Assembly (NCBI GenBank): GCA_025403435.1
Contig: JAJQZP010000259.1
Coordinates: 992,001-1,056,000 of the forward strand
From: Artocarpus heterophyllus
Lineage: Eukaryota > Streptophyta > Magnoliopsida > Rosales > Moraceae
Direction: 5' to 3'
DNA length: 64,000 nucleotides
A program made the position numbers and the translations under genes. The notes under the pieces were generated by a model. It had not been told where the DNA came from. It saw nothing but the letters and a program-made list of their open reading frames with translations, and did no database searches. Of the stretch, positions 10,991 through 21,819 are shown one piece after another. Numbering within the stretch: position 1 is the stretch's first letter; every line of letters starts with the position of its first letter.

Positions 10991-13618
10991 GATTTTGTGT
11001 GCAAGTCTTCATATTTATTGAAGAAAACATAAGAATTTAAAGTATGGTTGAAAAGTTTTCATGGCTTTGAATTTTTATGATTGATATATATTGTTTTGTG
11101 ATGAACTTTGTTAGAAAATTGTTCTTTTATGTTATGAATGTGTATGCATGTATATTTGACTGAAAAATAAATTAGTTTGTTTATTACCTTGATTATAACA
11201 TTGTTATTTTATGGTTGAAAGTATTTATGTTTATATGATATCATGAAATTTCATGAAAATAATGTTTTTGTTATTACAGTGTGATATGAAAATTTTAGGG
11301 TTTTTAGTTAGTCGGTAAGGTTGCTAATAATATTTTAAAACCAAATGAATTTATTTTGTTGTGATTTTTGGATAGGATGTGTATTTATATGTCAAAAATG
11401 TCTAGAATTTTTTATAAATTTTCATTCAAATATTTTTAGGGTTATGAGCTTTCAATAAACATTGCTCACGAAATTTTATTTGCTAGTAAATTTATATTTG
11501 TATTTTGTAGAGTCTGTTTTAAAGGACAAAAAGAATCTTTTGATTTTGTAAAAGACTATAAATCATTATTGATATGTTCACTAAATGTTTGTAAATATTT
11601 AGCTTTATATCCTTATTATATTTTAAGATAAAATTCTTTTATTGTCAAGTACTCAATGATTATAAATGTTTACTTGATATATTCTATGTAATTTGTGAGA
11701 TAATAAGTTATATTTTTAAATGTGTTTTACATGATTTATTATTTTCTAACTTTTATTTTTATTTTAAGCATGTTACATAAAAATTTCAGAAGCATATCAT
11801 ATATATTTGATAGTATAAAAATATTTGAACAAAACATGTTCGTTGTTTAGCATGTTTGTTGTTAATATTAACTCTGAATTTGAACGAGTGTTTTGAATTT
11901 TTCTGAATTTATTTAAAGTTGAATTTTGGATATGTTATGATTTTATGTATCTATTATATGTAATAGTTTTTATAAATTATTTTACAGCATAAATAGTTTA
12001 ATACATAATTTTTAATTAGGATTATTCAGTTTTTAGGCTTTGCTGCTAGATTTTTGTAGTACTGATTATATGATTTGTTTAAATTCTCAAATGAAATTTT
12101 TATAGCAAAAGAAAAATTTGAAAGTTATATACATATATATATATATATATATTAACTTTATTCTTGCAATTTTCATGCACTAATTGAATATAGATTAAAA
12201 ATTAGCCGATTTACTTGAATGCTTTGAAAATTGGAAAAATGTATTTTCGATTAATATTTTCAAGAGAAGAAAATTTGAATGATGCTTGTTTATGTTAACT
12301 GTGTTATGGAATAATTCTTGCATTTTATTAATGCTTATAAGTTGAGATTAATTTCTTTAAGTGATTAAAGGTCAAGTTTTCTGTCTTTATATTTCTTGAC
12401 TCTAAGTGCATGTTTGTGACTTAAAGATGCTTTGTTTTGTTAAGAATGACGTATGATGATGTAATATCATATTAAACGAAATATGAACATGAATATTAAT
12501 TTCATATATTATATGAATGATTGATATGAACACTCCAAAAGGCAAGCACATTGAGAACCGCAGCAACGTCACCCGATCTAAGGTTTAATAAGCAAGCAAG
12601 TCAAGTAAGTACATTCTCACCTGCAACATGATAAACGTTTATGAAAAGGTTTTGAGAATATGTTTTATGATAATTTATAAGTTTGTTTTTACATAGTTTC
12701 TTCTCATGAAAACTCTTGTTACAATAAGAAGGTTTAACGGATGTTTCAATGACGAGGTATGTTAAAGATTTATCTATATATATGTATCACCTAATTAAGT
12801 ATTGCACACCCCATATTTATGTTTGTCTCGTAAGGTAGACTTGTACGTTTGGTTTGGGATTAGCTACCTCACTCCTCTTGTACAACTATGTTTATATTTA
12901 TGGTATAACGTTTGGGCCCCTAAAAATAAATTGAATAATATTTTAATATAGAAGTTTAAATGAAAAGATATGTTCTATGTAAACCTTTGCCTCGTGTACT
13001 ACTACAATTATGATTATGATGTTATATAATGGTTTTTATGAAATGTTGTATGTTGTGAGTTAGGAATGTGTATTTACTAGGCTTATGCTTACTTAGTTTA
13101 TGTCATGTTGCAAATAAGGATGAGATACTAGTTGACTAAGATGGAGGACAATGACAAACATGTGTGCAAGGAGTGTTGGATTAGAAACAAAGTCATGTCA
13201 TGAAAGGAATTAAACTCAAACAAAATTTAAAATATTATGTTTCGCATTTTTATTTGTTTTAGACTTAGTTATATTTGTGATATGTTCTTTTGAACTTATA
13301 TTTTATTAAATGTAATTTGCATTTTAGGTTTTTAGTTTCTTAGATTATTTATTAAAGAATACACTATATAGTTCATTTCTTTGTAATTAGCCTTAATTAG
13401 TTGTTTGATTAGAATTTAAGAGTGCTTGCATTATATGTGTGAGCTTGTCTTTGTTAAATATTTGTTTTTATAAACTAAATTTTCTACAAGTAATCGGTTT
13501 GCCGAATGCCATAGATGTTCTGTCAGGTTAATCGAGGAAGAAAAAGTTAATTCAACAAGTAGTTTTTTTTTAAAGAAAAAAATATATGCATGTGTTCTAG
13601 GGACATTTCTCTATACAT

Positions 13619-13893
13619 GTAGACCTTATCATTTAGGCTATCACCTTTAAGCTTCATGTCTTCTGCATAATCTGTCCATCATATGCAACTTCTATATAAT
13701 CTGTCCATCATATGCATAATCTTAAAGGTTTAACCTGATAGTCTTAGACTTTTGTTTGCTTATCACATATTTAACATAAATAAGCATAAAAAGGACAACA
13801 TTTGATATATGAAAATATATAATAAACTCTTTATTGATTAAATGTCTATAAAAACTATTATATTATTTTATCCTTAGGGCACCTAGTCTAACA
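13619..13893 (-). repeat. LTR of copia element C, distal part
   Basis: Resumes the copia LTR alignment (matches 50285-50500 and 61725-61965) and ends in TCTAACA. Together with 8886-10077 it makes one split LTR. An internal short tandem duplication of the CTGTCCATCATATGCA segment lies near 13671-13717. Confidence 0.65.
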
Positions 13894-15693
13894 TATTAAG
13901 ATAGGCTAAAAACGCTCAAATGGTCCAAAGATGACCTTAGTCCCACCCTTAATGATGTCTAGTTAGGATTTCACGTCGATGGGTAATCAAGTGAGGTCTA
14001 GCATTCTTGAGATCGTGAGGCTACTTATAATGCCTAAAACTTCTCTAATTGCGTAATTGGCTAAATGAGTAGGGCTTTTGTGCATTAAGAGTGAAGGATT
14101 AAAAATAACACAAACCGCAAAAAGATCAAGCACACAAACATCATTATGCAAGTTATATTCAAAGAGCCAAATTTGAATTAGTTCACAAGCTATAATCGGC
14201 CTTTGATACCATAAACATAACTCATTATTTACAAAACAACCTTTGTTTCTTCTCATCCTCAATTCTCTTATTCAAATATTTTTTTTTAAAAATAAGAAAT
14301 TAAACAAAATAAAACAAAGCATACCCAAAATAAGAAAAAAAAATAAAAATGGCCAATTAACTAAGAAAAACTTTACAAAAAATTTAAATAAAAAAGAAAA
14401 GAAAACAAAAAAATTTAAAATAAAAGTTAAAACGAACCAAAAGGCACAATTACATGTAAATCATAATGAAAATAAGATCAAACAAACAGGATATCAAACT
14501 AGTAGATGTCATAGCAGCAATCTCAGAATAGTAAAATCCCTCCCCCGAACTTAAGATAAACATTGTCACCAATGTTGTAGCTACAAATAAACAAGGAAAG
14601 GGAAACATCTATGAGTGGCGAGAAATGGAGTCGTCATTTATTCTTCTTCTTCATCTTCCTCTATTTTGGCTTCTTGTTATCGTAGTGGTGGTGGGTTGTA
14701 AAGATGGTGGAGGTCCTCAAGGAATGGTTGAACTTAGCAGGCGTTGAACATGTCATAACTAAAACTAATGCCGAACTACTAGAGCATGGTATTAATCACT
14801 TTGAAGCATCTTTGATAATGCGTTGCTTTCCCAACATCCTACTATCATTCCAAGTCAATTCGAGACCGCAGCTCTTGGATTTCTTGCTCATGCCGTTCTA
14901 AAGTGGCTTAAGCATCTTCTTATGTCATTTTTCCTTTTCCTTTTCTTTCCTTCTTTTGGCTATGAAGAGGTCACGCTGTCATCCCTCTTGAGTTCATTCT
15001 TTTTGATCCCGATAATAGTCTTGTTCTTGAGGGTTCTTTGACTTTACGATTTCTTGTCTATCGATGTTCACTCCCAGTTTAGCGACAAAATTAGTGATCA
15101 ATGATGGAGAAAGAAGCCCCACACTAAGGTTGGTTGTGGCATGACGAATGACCCTGTGAATCCAACTTCCTACATTAATCACCAAATGCATTTTGATTGC
15201 ATATAACAATAGGGCCTGCTCACAAGTGACCTTGGTGATATGCATGGTGGGGCTCAATTTAGCACAAACAAAGTGGTGCCAAATTTTCATCCTTCATTCC
15301 AACTCTTTCAAAAAAAATTATGTCTGAGTTCTGTTCACCGCTGACCATTTTGGTTGCCTCCCTCAACAAATTTCCTTATTAGCAATCTCATCGAGGTCAA
15401 CCAAGTTGTCAACCAATAGGGATTTGATAATGCCTATTAATTGTTGTGGAATTGAATTTGACTTGTTTACCTCTTACTATCACCACAAACTTGAAACATT
15501 CTTTGGCATTTGCATAAAACTCCTTTACCATTATCATTTTTGTTGATAATATTCATTAGTACTCAAATAAAAGCCTCGCTCCTTAATGCCCGCCCTTTTT
15601 AACACCAAATCTGTAAAGTAGTCTTGAACTTCTGTCGAGATGAATTTCGATTAATCAAATGGCCTAGACTTAGGGCTAAACTCTTGTTCGCAA
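13894..15693 (-). mobile_element. Remnant of an unclassified element carrying a PF20167-like gene
   Basis: Not similar to the neighbouring copia sequence. The right half holds a decayed PF20167-type protein fragment (separate entry). The left half contains an AT-rich poly-A-like stretch (14280-14420) and a 91-codon minus-strand ORF at 13987-14262 that I do not recognise. No terminal repeats seen. Confidence 0.4.
14994..15531 (-). pseudogene. Fragment of plant transposon-associated protein (PF20167 type)
   Basis: Two pieces in different frames, read leftward. The first, from ATG at 15531, reads VKEFYANAKECFKF, then VRGKQVKFNSTTINRHYQIP, and stops. The second, 14994-15290, continues with LSPTMHITKVTCEQALLLYA, then INVGSWIHRVI and LSPSLITNFVAKLGV. 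These match the hallmark blocks of the family named putative plant transposon protein (FYAN, VRG-K-V-F, IN, LLYAI, INVG, PSLIT). The family's biochemical role is unknown; it is usually found inside or beside plant retroelements. A frameshift and stop between the pieces show that it is dead. Confidence 0.65.
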
Positions 15694-15922
15694 TTGGTAT
15701 ATCAAAAGATACAAGTTACAAACATGGAGTTATGAACCACTTTAGGATTAAGATAACATAAAAATGTTTATCAAAGTATATTGATTTAAGTGAAACAAAA
15801 TTATTATCAAATTAGTTCAACTTTAGATCTAGTCCAGTGTATGATTACCACTAGGTCTAGTACACTACTATGTCTACTATGGACAAAGATAAACATTCTC
15901 TACATTCTTATCATGTGTAAAG
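15694..15922 (-). repeat. Short decayed copia LTR fragment
   Basis: 15694-15830 aligns with the LTR segment around 23333-23455 (the part beginning with the CATCAAAAGACACAAG-like phrase). 15831-15922 has no clear match. It is an isolated fragment lacking both LTR ends. Confidence 0.5.
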
Positions 15923-17799
15923 TGTTGGAAACAAAGTGCGCAGTGGAATTTTTCATCAGAGTAATTTCTAAAACACAAGTTTGACATGTTATATGCATAA
16001 ATTAGACAGATCTTACCAACCTCAGTGTGCCAAAGAACCTCCGCAACCTATGTAGAGAAGTAACGTTCCAGAAGAGCCTCAACCAACTGGTCTTCTTTGC
16101 TATTCTCTATCCACAACCGGAGTGAGTGTGGGCTCACACGTACAGCTCTTCCACCGGTGACTCTCCTTCCAACCAATAGAGAGAACCCAAAACTAGTGCT
16201 CGTGATTTGTGAACAAAAGCTCTTAGGGAGTTTTCAGATGCTCACTAGAAGAGTATCACTGTTAATCTCTCAAATTGATCTGAGTAAATCATGAGACTCG
16301 TTCCCTTTTTATAGCTATTGGTACTGGGGTCAGTCCATATCAGATTAGGTCGCAAAAACTCGAAACAGAATCAAGTTTGGATCAATATCTGATAAGATCC
16401 ATGTGAAAACGCGTAATCTTATCTCCCACTGATTGGCAGGCCGAACATTCTGATCGGTAGGCCAAACAGGCCAGTTCGGTAGGCTAAACTCCCGAGAAAA
16501 AATCTCCGCGAATCTTTTATTTTTCACCCGAGATTCTAAAGGATAAAGTCTCAGTTTTGATTCAAATAACCCAATAGAGAAGTTATCCGATCAAAACAAG
16601 CTTTATCAAGATAATCTCTAAGAAAATAAATCAATTCACAATAATTCTACAAGTTTATCTTGTTCCAATTTGTCCAAAATTAAAACAACCGATAAACAGA
16701 CAAGAATTATCTGATCGCAATAATTAACAAGTTTATCTTGAACTAATTTGTCCAAAATTAAAACAACCGATAAACAGACATGAATTATTTTATTCTTACA
16801 AATTTTAAACCAATCTGATAAATCCGACATAAGTCACCAAATATTAGAAAAGCACGCCGTGTCGTTACAGGACTTTGTGAGCTAGCAAAGGGGACCAAAA
16901 TGGACCTATAAAGTTCAAGCTCATGATAATTATGAAACCCAATATCCTAGATATATATTTCACAATTATCAACTCCAACGCTTCTCCACTAAAAGCTTGG
17001 AGCTGCACTCTTGAACTTTATAGAATTACGAAGCTCGTGTAGCAAAGTCTCCATGACATATCATAGTGTATCGCATCCCTATATGATCATCCATAATCAG
17101 CTTAAGGACAAGTTCTGTCTTACCTTCCAGATTATTTTTATCTTACGTTCCATTGTCTCACCATTAGAAAACTTACTATCCAAAGATAGTATACCATTCG
17201 GTTACACCTATGTATCCAAATGGTTGAGCGCTCTAGTTTTCTAATTACAGGACAACGCATATAAGAGGATATCATTACTCCTAAAGAGGAGCTATGGATT
17301 CCATATCTATGAATAACAAGTCTACGCTATCAAGAGTCATGCCTCCAGCGTACCGGTTTGCATACCACTATTGAGATGTGGGTGCCACCCTTTGGCACAT
17401 CAAAAGACACAAGTCGAGATAACGGGCCCATTATTCATCTCAGGATTAAGATACAATACAAATGACTGTCTAAAGTGAATCGATTTACCGAGATAGAATT
17501 ATTAGTCCAAATTAATTCACTTTTTGTCCCGATCCAACGCGTCGTCACCTATGACAACGTGCCAATGTTTCTATTCATGGAGTCCAACTCCGATGGTCAA
17601 GACAAACCATCTCCCAAAAGGGATATAGACAAAACAATTTTTACATGAATAAAGCGCCCAACTTTATTCCCTCGATTGCGGATCATATGTTTTAGACCTT
17701 CACCTTAAGAATCGTGTTTTTTGCATAATCAGTCCATCATATGCCCAATTCTTCAGGCGTAGACTGACAGTCTCAGACTACTATTTGCTTATCATACAT
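15923..17799 (-). repeat. Copia LTR, element F left copy (truncated at U3 end)
   Basis: Starts with TGTTGG and follows the family LTR almost to its U3 end, stopping about 126 bp short at CATACAT. It contains a TATA-like box near 16304-16313 and a dyad array. It joins directly to internal-region scraps through a shared GCACAC/CATGC microhomology. Confidence 0.8.
16432..16488. repeat. Dyad array in LTR F (3 units)
   Basis: Dyad centres at about 16438/39, 16459/60 and 16481/82 (spacings 21 and 22 bp). Arms have decayed from TTCGGC/GCCGAA by one or two bases each. Same position in the LTR as the arrays at 1189 and 29998. Confidence 0.65.
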
Positions 17800-17897
17800 G
17801 CACACTGTGACATGCCCGCCCTCAACGAAGTCCTTTATCACATGATGCTAGCCATGACATGCCCGCCCTCACCGTGACATGCCCGTCCTCAACGAAG
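17800..17897. other. Scrambled internal-region scraps between LTR pieces (F)
   Basis: Three partial copies of a segment containing TGACATGCCCG lie at 17805-17831, 17854-17871 and 17872-17898. The segment belongs to the 3' end of the RNase H coding region in the intact element (23990-24030). Between copies 1 and 2 sits an 11-bp GCTAGCCATGA piece that occurs in the gag coding region (near 27593). The last copy runs into LTR sequence at AAGTC, which both share. Each junction shows a few bases of microhomology. Confidence 0.75.
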
Positions 17898-18776
17898 TCT
17901 CCATGACATATCATAGTGTATCGTATCCCTATATGATCATCCATAATCGGCTTAAGGACAAGTTCTGTCTTACCTTCTCGATTATTTTTATCTTACGTTC
18001 CATTGTCTCACCATTAGAAAACTTGCCATCCAAAGATAATATACCATTCGGTTACACCTATGAATCCAAATGGTTGAGCGCTCTAGTTTTCCAATTACAG
18101 GACAACGCATATAAGAGGATATCATTACTCCTAAAGAGGAGCTATGGATTCCATATCTATTAATAACAAGTCTACGCTATCAAGAGTCATGCCTCCAGCG
18201 TACCGGTATGCATACCACTATTGAGATGTGGGTGTCACCCTTTGGCACATCAAAAGACACAAGTTGAGATAACGGGCCCACTATTCATCTCAAGATTAAG
18301 ATACAATACAAATGACTGCCTAAAGTGAATCGATTTGCTGAGATAGAATTATTAATCCAAATTAATTCACTTTATGTCCCGATCCAACACGTCGTCACCT
18401 ATGACAACGTGCCAATGTTTCTATTCACGGAGTCCAACTCCGATGGTCAAGACAAACCATCTCCCAAAAGGGATATAGACAACATAACAATTTTTACATG
18501 AATAAAGCGCCCAACTTTATTCCCTCGATTGCGCATCACATGTTTTAGACCGTCACCTTAAGAATCATATCTTCCGCATAATCAGTCCATCATATGCCTA
18601 ATTCTTAAGGCTTAGACTGACAGTCTCAGACTACTGTTTGCTTATCATACATTCAACAAATATAAATGTAAAGAGGACAAGATTTGGTATATATATAAAT
18701 GAATAAATTCTTTATTGATAAAAATGTCTCCAAAAACATATTACATTTTTACTCCTAAGGGCATACATGTCTAACA
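17898..18776 (-). repeat. Copia LTR, element F right copy (U3 part only)
   Basis: Second, partial copy of the LTR, beginning at the internal site matching 22976 of the intact left LTR and ending in TCTAACA. It lacks about 1.15 kb including promoter, R and U5. Flanks of the whole F structure are TAAAG (15918-15922) and TAATG (18777-18781), a possible target duplication with one mismatch. Confidence 0.75.
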
Positions 18777-19024
18777 TAATGTACTTAGCTTTATACATAG
18801 ACTATGGATTATATAATTTAAACTATTAATCTCTAAATCAGATATATCCGCGCATAAACTCCATATATACTTAATTCCAAGATTTGGTTCTAATAGTCAC
18901 GGATCATATAAAATCATTTATATGAAAGTAAAATCAGAACCATTAATAATCGCATTATTATTTATGTCACAAAAAATATAATAAATAAAATTAAAATATT
19001 AACTCCTTAGGGCACCAATTCTAA
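18777..19024 (-). repeat. LTR end fragment, copia element G (left)
   Basis: Aligns with 20800-21076 (shared TAGCTTTATACATAGACTA, then CCAAGATTTGGTTCTAATA, ending near CACCAATTCTA). The two fragments flank pol-like sequence and so look like the U3 parts of a pair of LTRs. Confidence 0.6.
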
Positions 19025-20790
19025 TAATCTTGTACTTGCTCTAAGCAAGTAAATGTTACATATTGCTTTCATAAAACCCTAGACTACCTAGGTCATAGTA
19101 AAAGCATGGCAAGGTCATCCTCAGAATCTAATTGGCAAAACCATGACATTGCCATTCTACAAAACTCTTAACAATATGATTCTTCCAATTAATATGTTTA
19201 TTCCTTTTAAGGTGTCTTGAATCCTCAGTATTGTCTAAGTCACAGTATTATCTTACTACAAAACTCTAGATATATACATACTAGGGTCTACCTTCAGACC
19301 TCTATGGAAATATCCTTAGCCACTAAATTTCTTAGGATGCCTAATTAGCAACCACATATTTGGCCTCCACAGTAGTTTCAACAATGATAGATTGTTTGAT
19401 ATTTCTCCCACTAAGGCTCTGCCTCCTAGAGTGAAACAGACCTCAAAGTTGCTTCCCTTAAATCCTTATTTAACTAAAAGTCAAAATCCATGTATCCTAA
19501 AGGTGTAAGGTTCTCTCAAGAATACACTAGTATATAATTCCATGTTATCCTAACATACTTAAGTTATATACTTGACTACCTACTGCTGTTTTGGTCCAAG
19601 ATTCAACTGGTATCAACTTACCATCCTAGCTGCATAATTAATATTCAGTCTGATGCAAAGAATAACATACATGAGACTCTTACTACTATAGCATTATGAA
19701 TTCTTTTTGTGTATTCTCTTATAGGTTAAGAACCTTTCTTAGCATCTTGTATTGAAAACCCTTCTAGAACTTTATCTTTGTATATGGTTTTAGGATAAAG
19801 CTATCAATTTATGTTCTTAATTTGTGAAACAGTTGAAATCCAAGAGCATAATTAGCTTCTTTCAAATCCTTTGAGCCAAACTATTTGGATAACCAAACTT
19901 TGACTAATGTTAATGCACTTACATCATTCCCAACAAGTAGAAAGTCATTGACATAAAGTACCTAAAAAACCATCTTTTCATCCTTAATGCGATTATAACA
20001 CATAGTTCATCAAGATTTTACTTGAACCCATATGATTTAACCTTTTGAAGAAATCTCATGTTCTAGGATTAGGAGGCTTGCTTTTCTCCATAAATTGACT
20101 TAGGGAACTTGTAGACCTAATGATATTGGCCCTTTGCTTTGAACCTGTATAGTTGTATCATATAGATACTCTCTTAAAGATTGCCATTCAGGAATGCAGT
20201 CTTGACATCCATTTTCCATAGTTTGTGGTCAAGATACCTAGTAATGGATGAGAGTACATGGATAGACCTTAGCATCACTAGAGGTGAGAAAGTTTCATTG
20301 TAGTTGATGTCCAGTTTTTACATTTATCCCTTTGTCACAAGTCTAGGTTTAAATGTTTCTACCTTCCAATTCACATCTCTTTTCTTCTTGTAGATCCTTA
20401 CACCAAAAACCTTAAACCATTCAAGTACAACAAGTTTATAGACTTGGTTTGAAGCCTTAGATTCTAATCCAATGTTAAAGGCCTTTCGCTAGATTTCTGC
20501 ATCAACATTTTCCATAGATTTGCCATATCAAGTGGATCACCGTCATGTTCAATGACATGAGTGTAAAGGGTTCGCATTAATACTTGTTGACTTACTAAAC
20601 AAGCCTTCCACTATGACAGAGCCCCCTAAGTTGTTGAATTTATCTAGGTTTCTCTTCCATGATTGAAATACCTTCGACATTAGTCCTTTATTTTTCTTTT
20701 CTTTTATTGAAAAATTCTATCTTTTATCCTTCTAGGATATCCTACAAACATGTAAACTTTTAGATGTGAATCTCTATTCCAGTCTTATCA
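19025..20790 (-). pseudogene. Decayed copia integrase end, RT and RNase H (element G)
   Basis: Runs in the same order as 23870-25790 of the intact element and aligns at DNA level in several blocks: RNase H (19330-19400), the middle of RT (19640-19990), the early RT block (20160-20300), and the extreme C-terminus of integrase (20725-20765). Frame is lost throughout. The protease, gag and most of integrase are absent; integrase sequence joins directly to LTR-like sequence at about 20790, so the element suffered a large internal deletion. Confidence 0.65.
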
Positions 20791-20799
20791 TATATAAAG

Positions 20800-21076
20800 T
20801 ACCTAGCTTTATACATAGACTACAGACTGTACAATTTAGACTATTAATCACCAAACAAATATGTCTGCATATAAATTCTATATATGCCTATTTCCAAGAT
20901 TTGGTTCTAATAATCAAAGATAGCATGTTTGTTAATCTAAAATTATTAATATAAAAATAATATGAGAACCATTCTTAATATTCAATTTAATCACACTATT
21001 ATTTATTTTTACCAAAAATATTCTAAATATAATTAACGTATTTATTTCTTAGGACACCAATTCTACTAGTTACCTA
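20800..21076 (-). repeat. LTR end fragment, copia element G (right)
   Basis: Partner of 18777-19024. Both contain only one end of an LTR, so the rest was lost in the deletion that also removed gag. Confidence 0.6.
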
Positions 21077-21397
21077 TAGAGGCCTACCAGCTTACAAGAG
21101 ATATTCCATTATGATAACATGGTAACACTTGAGCTAAGAAAGGAAATCATCATGTTGCAAATCACAATGATTCATCTTTTTAATGTAATACAATCAGAAA
21201 AGATCAAAAAGTCTAATGGATCTTTACTTATTAATATATTGTCCTAAATTTACCAAATATAAAAATAAAAAGAAAATAAAAACTAGGAGCAAAGAGATTT
21301 TAGACATAGCCTTCATACTTCTCATCAAAGAGATTCTAGACCTTAAACAAACAAAATAACAAAACCTTCTATGTGATTTTGGATCAGTACCAACCTA
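21077..21397. other. AT-rich interval, nothing recognised
   Basis: No ORF, repeat or terminal sequence that I can support. It separates element G from the CACTA-like sequence. Confidence 0.4.
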
Positions 21398-21431
21398 CAT
21401 TGCAACAAAATGCAACTTACGTGACTCTCAT

Positions 21432-21578
21432 TAGACAACGGTTTAGTGAGAAACCATCATCTAAAATTATGTAGCATTTATTGGCAATAAATGTCGCTTG
21501 CTGTAGACAACGATTTCTCAGAAACTATCATCTAATGATTAACTTTAGATGACGGTTTTATAGGAAACCATCATCCAA
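21432..21578. repeat. Three CACTA subterminal palindromes
   Basis: Imperfect hairpins at 21432-21463, 21504-21534 and 21545-21578. Each pairs a TAGAYRACGGTTT-like arm with an AAACCATCATCTA-like arm across a 5-8 base loop. In CACTA elements such repeats bind the TNPA-type protein. Confidence 0.6.
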
Positions 21579-21814
21579 TACATTTTATAATCTTGCCTCT
21601 TGAAAAATCAAACCTAACTCTCTTTAGTCTCCCCCTTTCTCACTCTCACTCTCTGTCATCGTCTCTCTGGCATCCCTTGTAGCCCCACTGCTAAGACCCA
21701 CTGTGAAGTCCCATCATGAAGTGCCACCACGAATACTCCGTTGCTAAGCTCCGTTGTCACCATGAACACCCGCTATTCACCACCCTCCGTTGCCACCACG
21801 AACACTCTAAGTCC

Positions 21815-21819
21815 AAAGG
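21815..21819. repeat. Target-site duplication AAAGG, left copy
   Basis: AAAGG immediately before the left LTR, identical to 31515-31519 immediately after the right LTR. Confidence 0.9.

Larger units (their letters stand above)
10078..13618. mobile_element. 3.5-kb AT-rich insertion (D) in LTR C; possibly a gypsy solo LTR
   Basis: Non-coding in all frames apart from short ORFs. Layout reading rightward: AT-rich start, a TTATA microsatellite, a TATA box with a pyrimidine-rich tract (10740-10990), a long AT-rich section, then GTAAGT- and GTATGT-like sites near 12600-12760 and a block at 13070-13180 that resembles the distal part of plant Ty3/gypsy LTRs. I could not find flanking duplications or convincing termini, so the solo-LTR reading is inference. 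Confidence 0.35.
21398..21819 (+). mobile_element. 5' part of a CACTA (En/Spm-like) transposon
   Basis: 21398-21410 (CATTGCAACAAAA) loosely resembles a CACTA terminal repeat. It is followed by three palindromic subterminal repeats of the AGACGACGGTTT/AAACCGTCGTCT type common in plant CACTA elements, then a CT-rich stretch, and a GC-richer segment with repeats of a CCACCACGAA-like unit (21724-21810). The copia element at 21820 inserted here; the CACTA sequence resumes at 31520. Confidence 0.5.

Noticed and set aside
14243..14554. 103-codon Lys-rich plus-strand ORF
   Set aside because: Low-complexity poly-A-like sequence with no family resemblance; opposite strand to the remnant around it.
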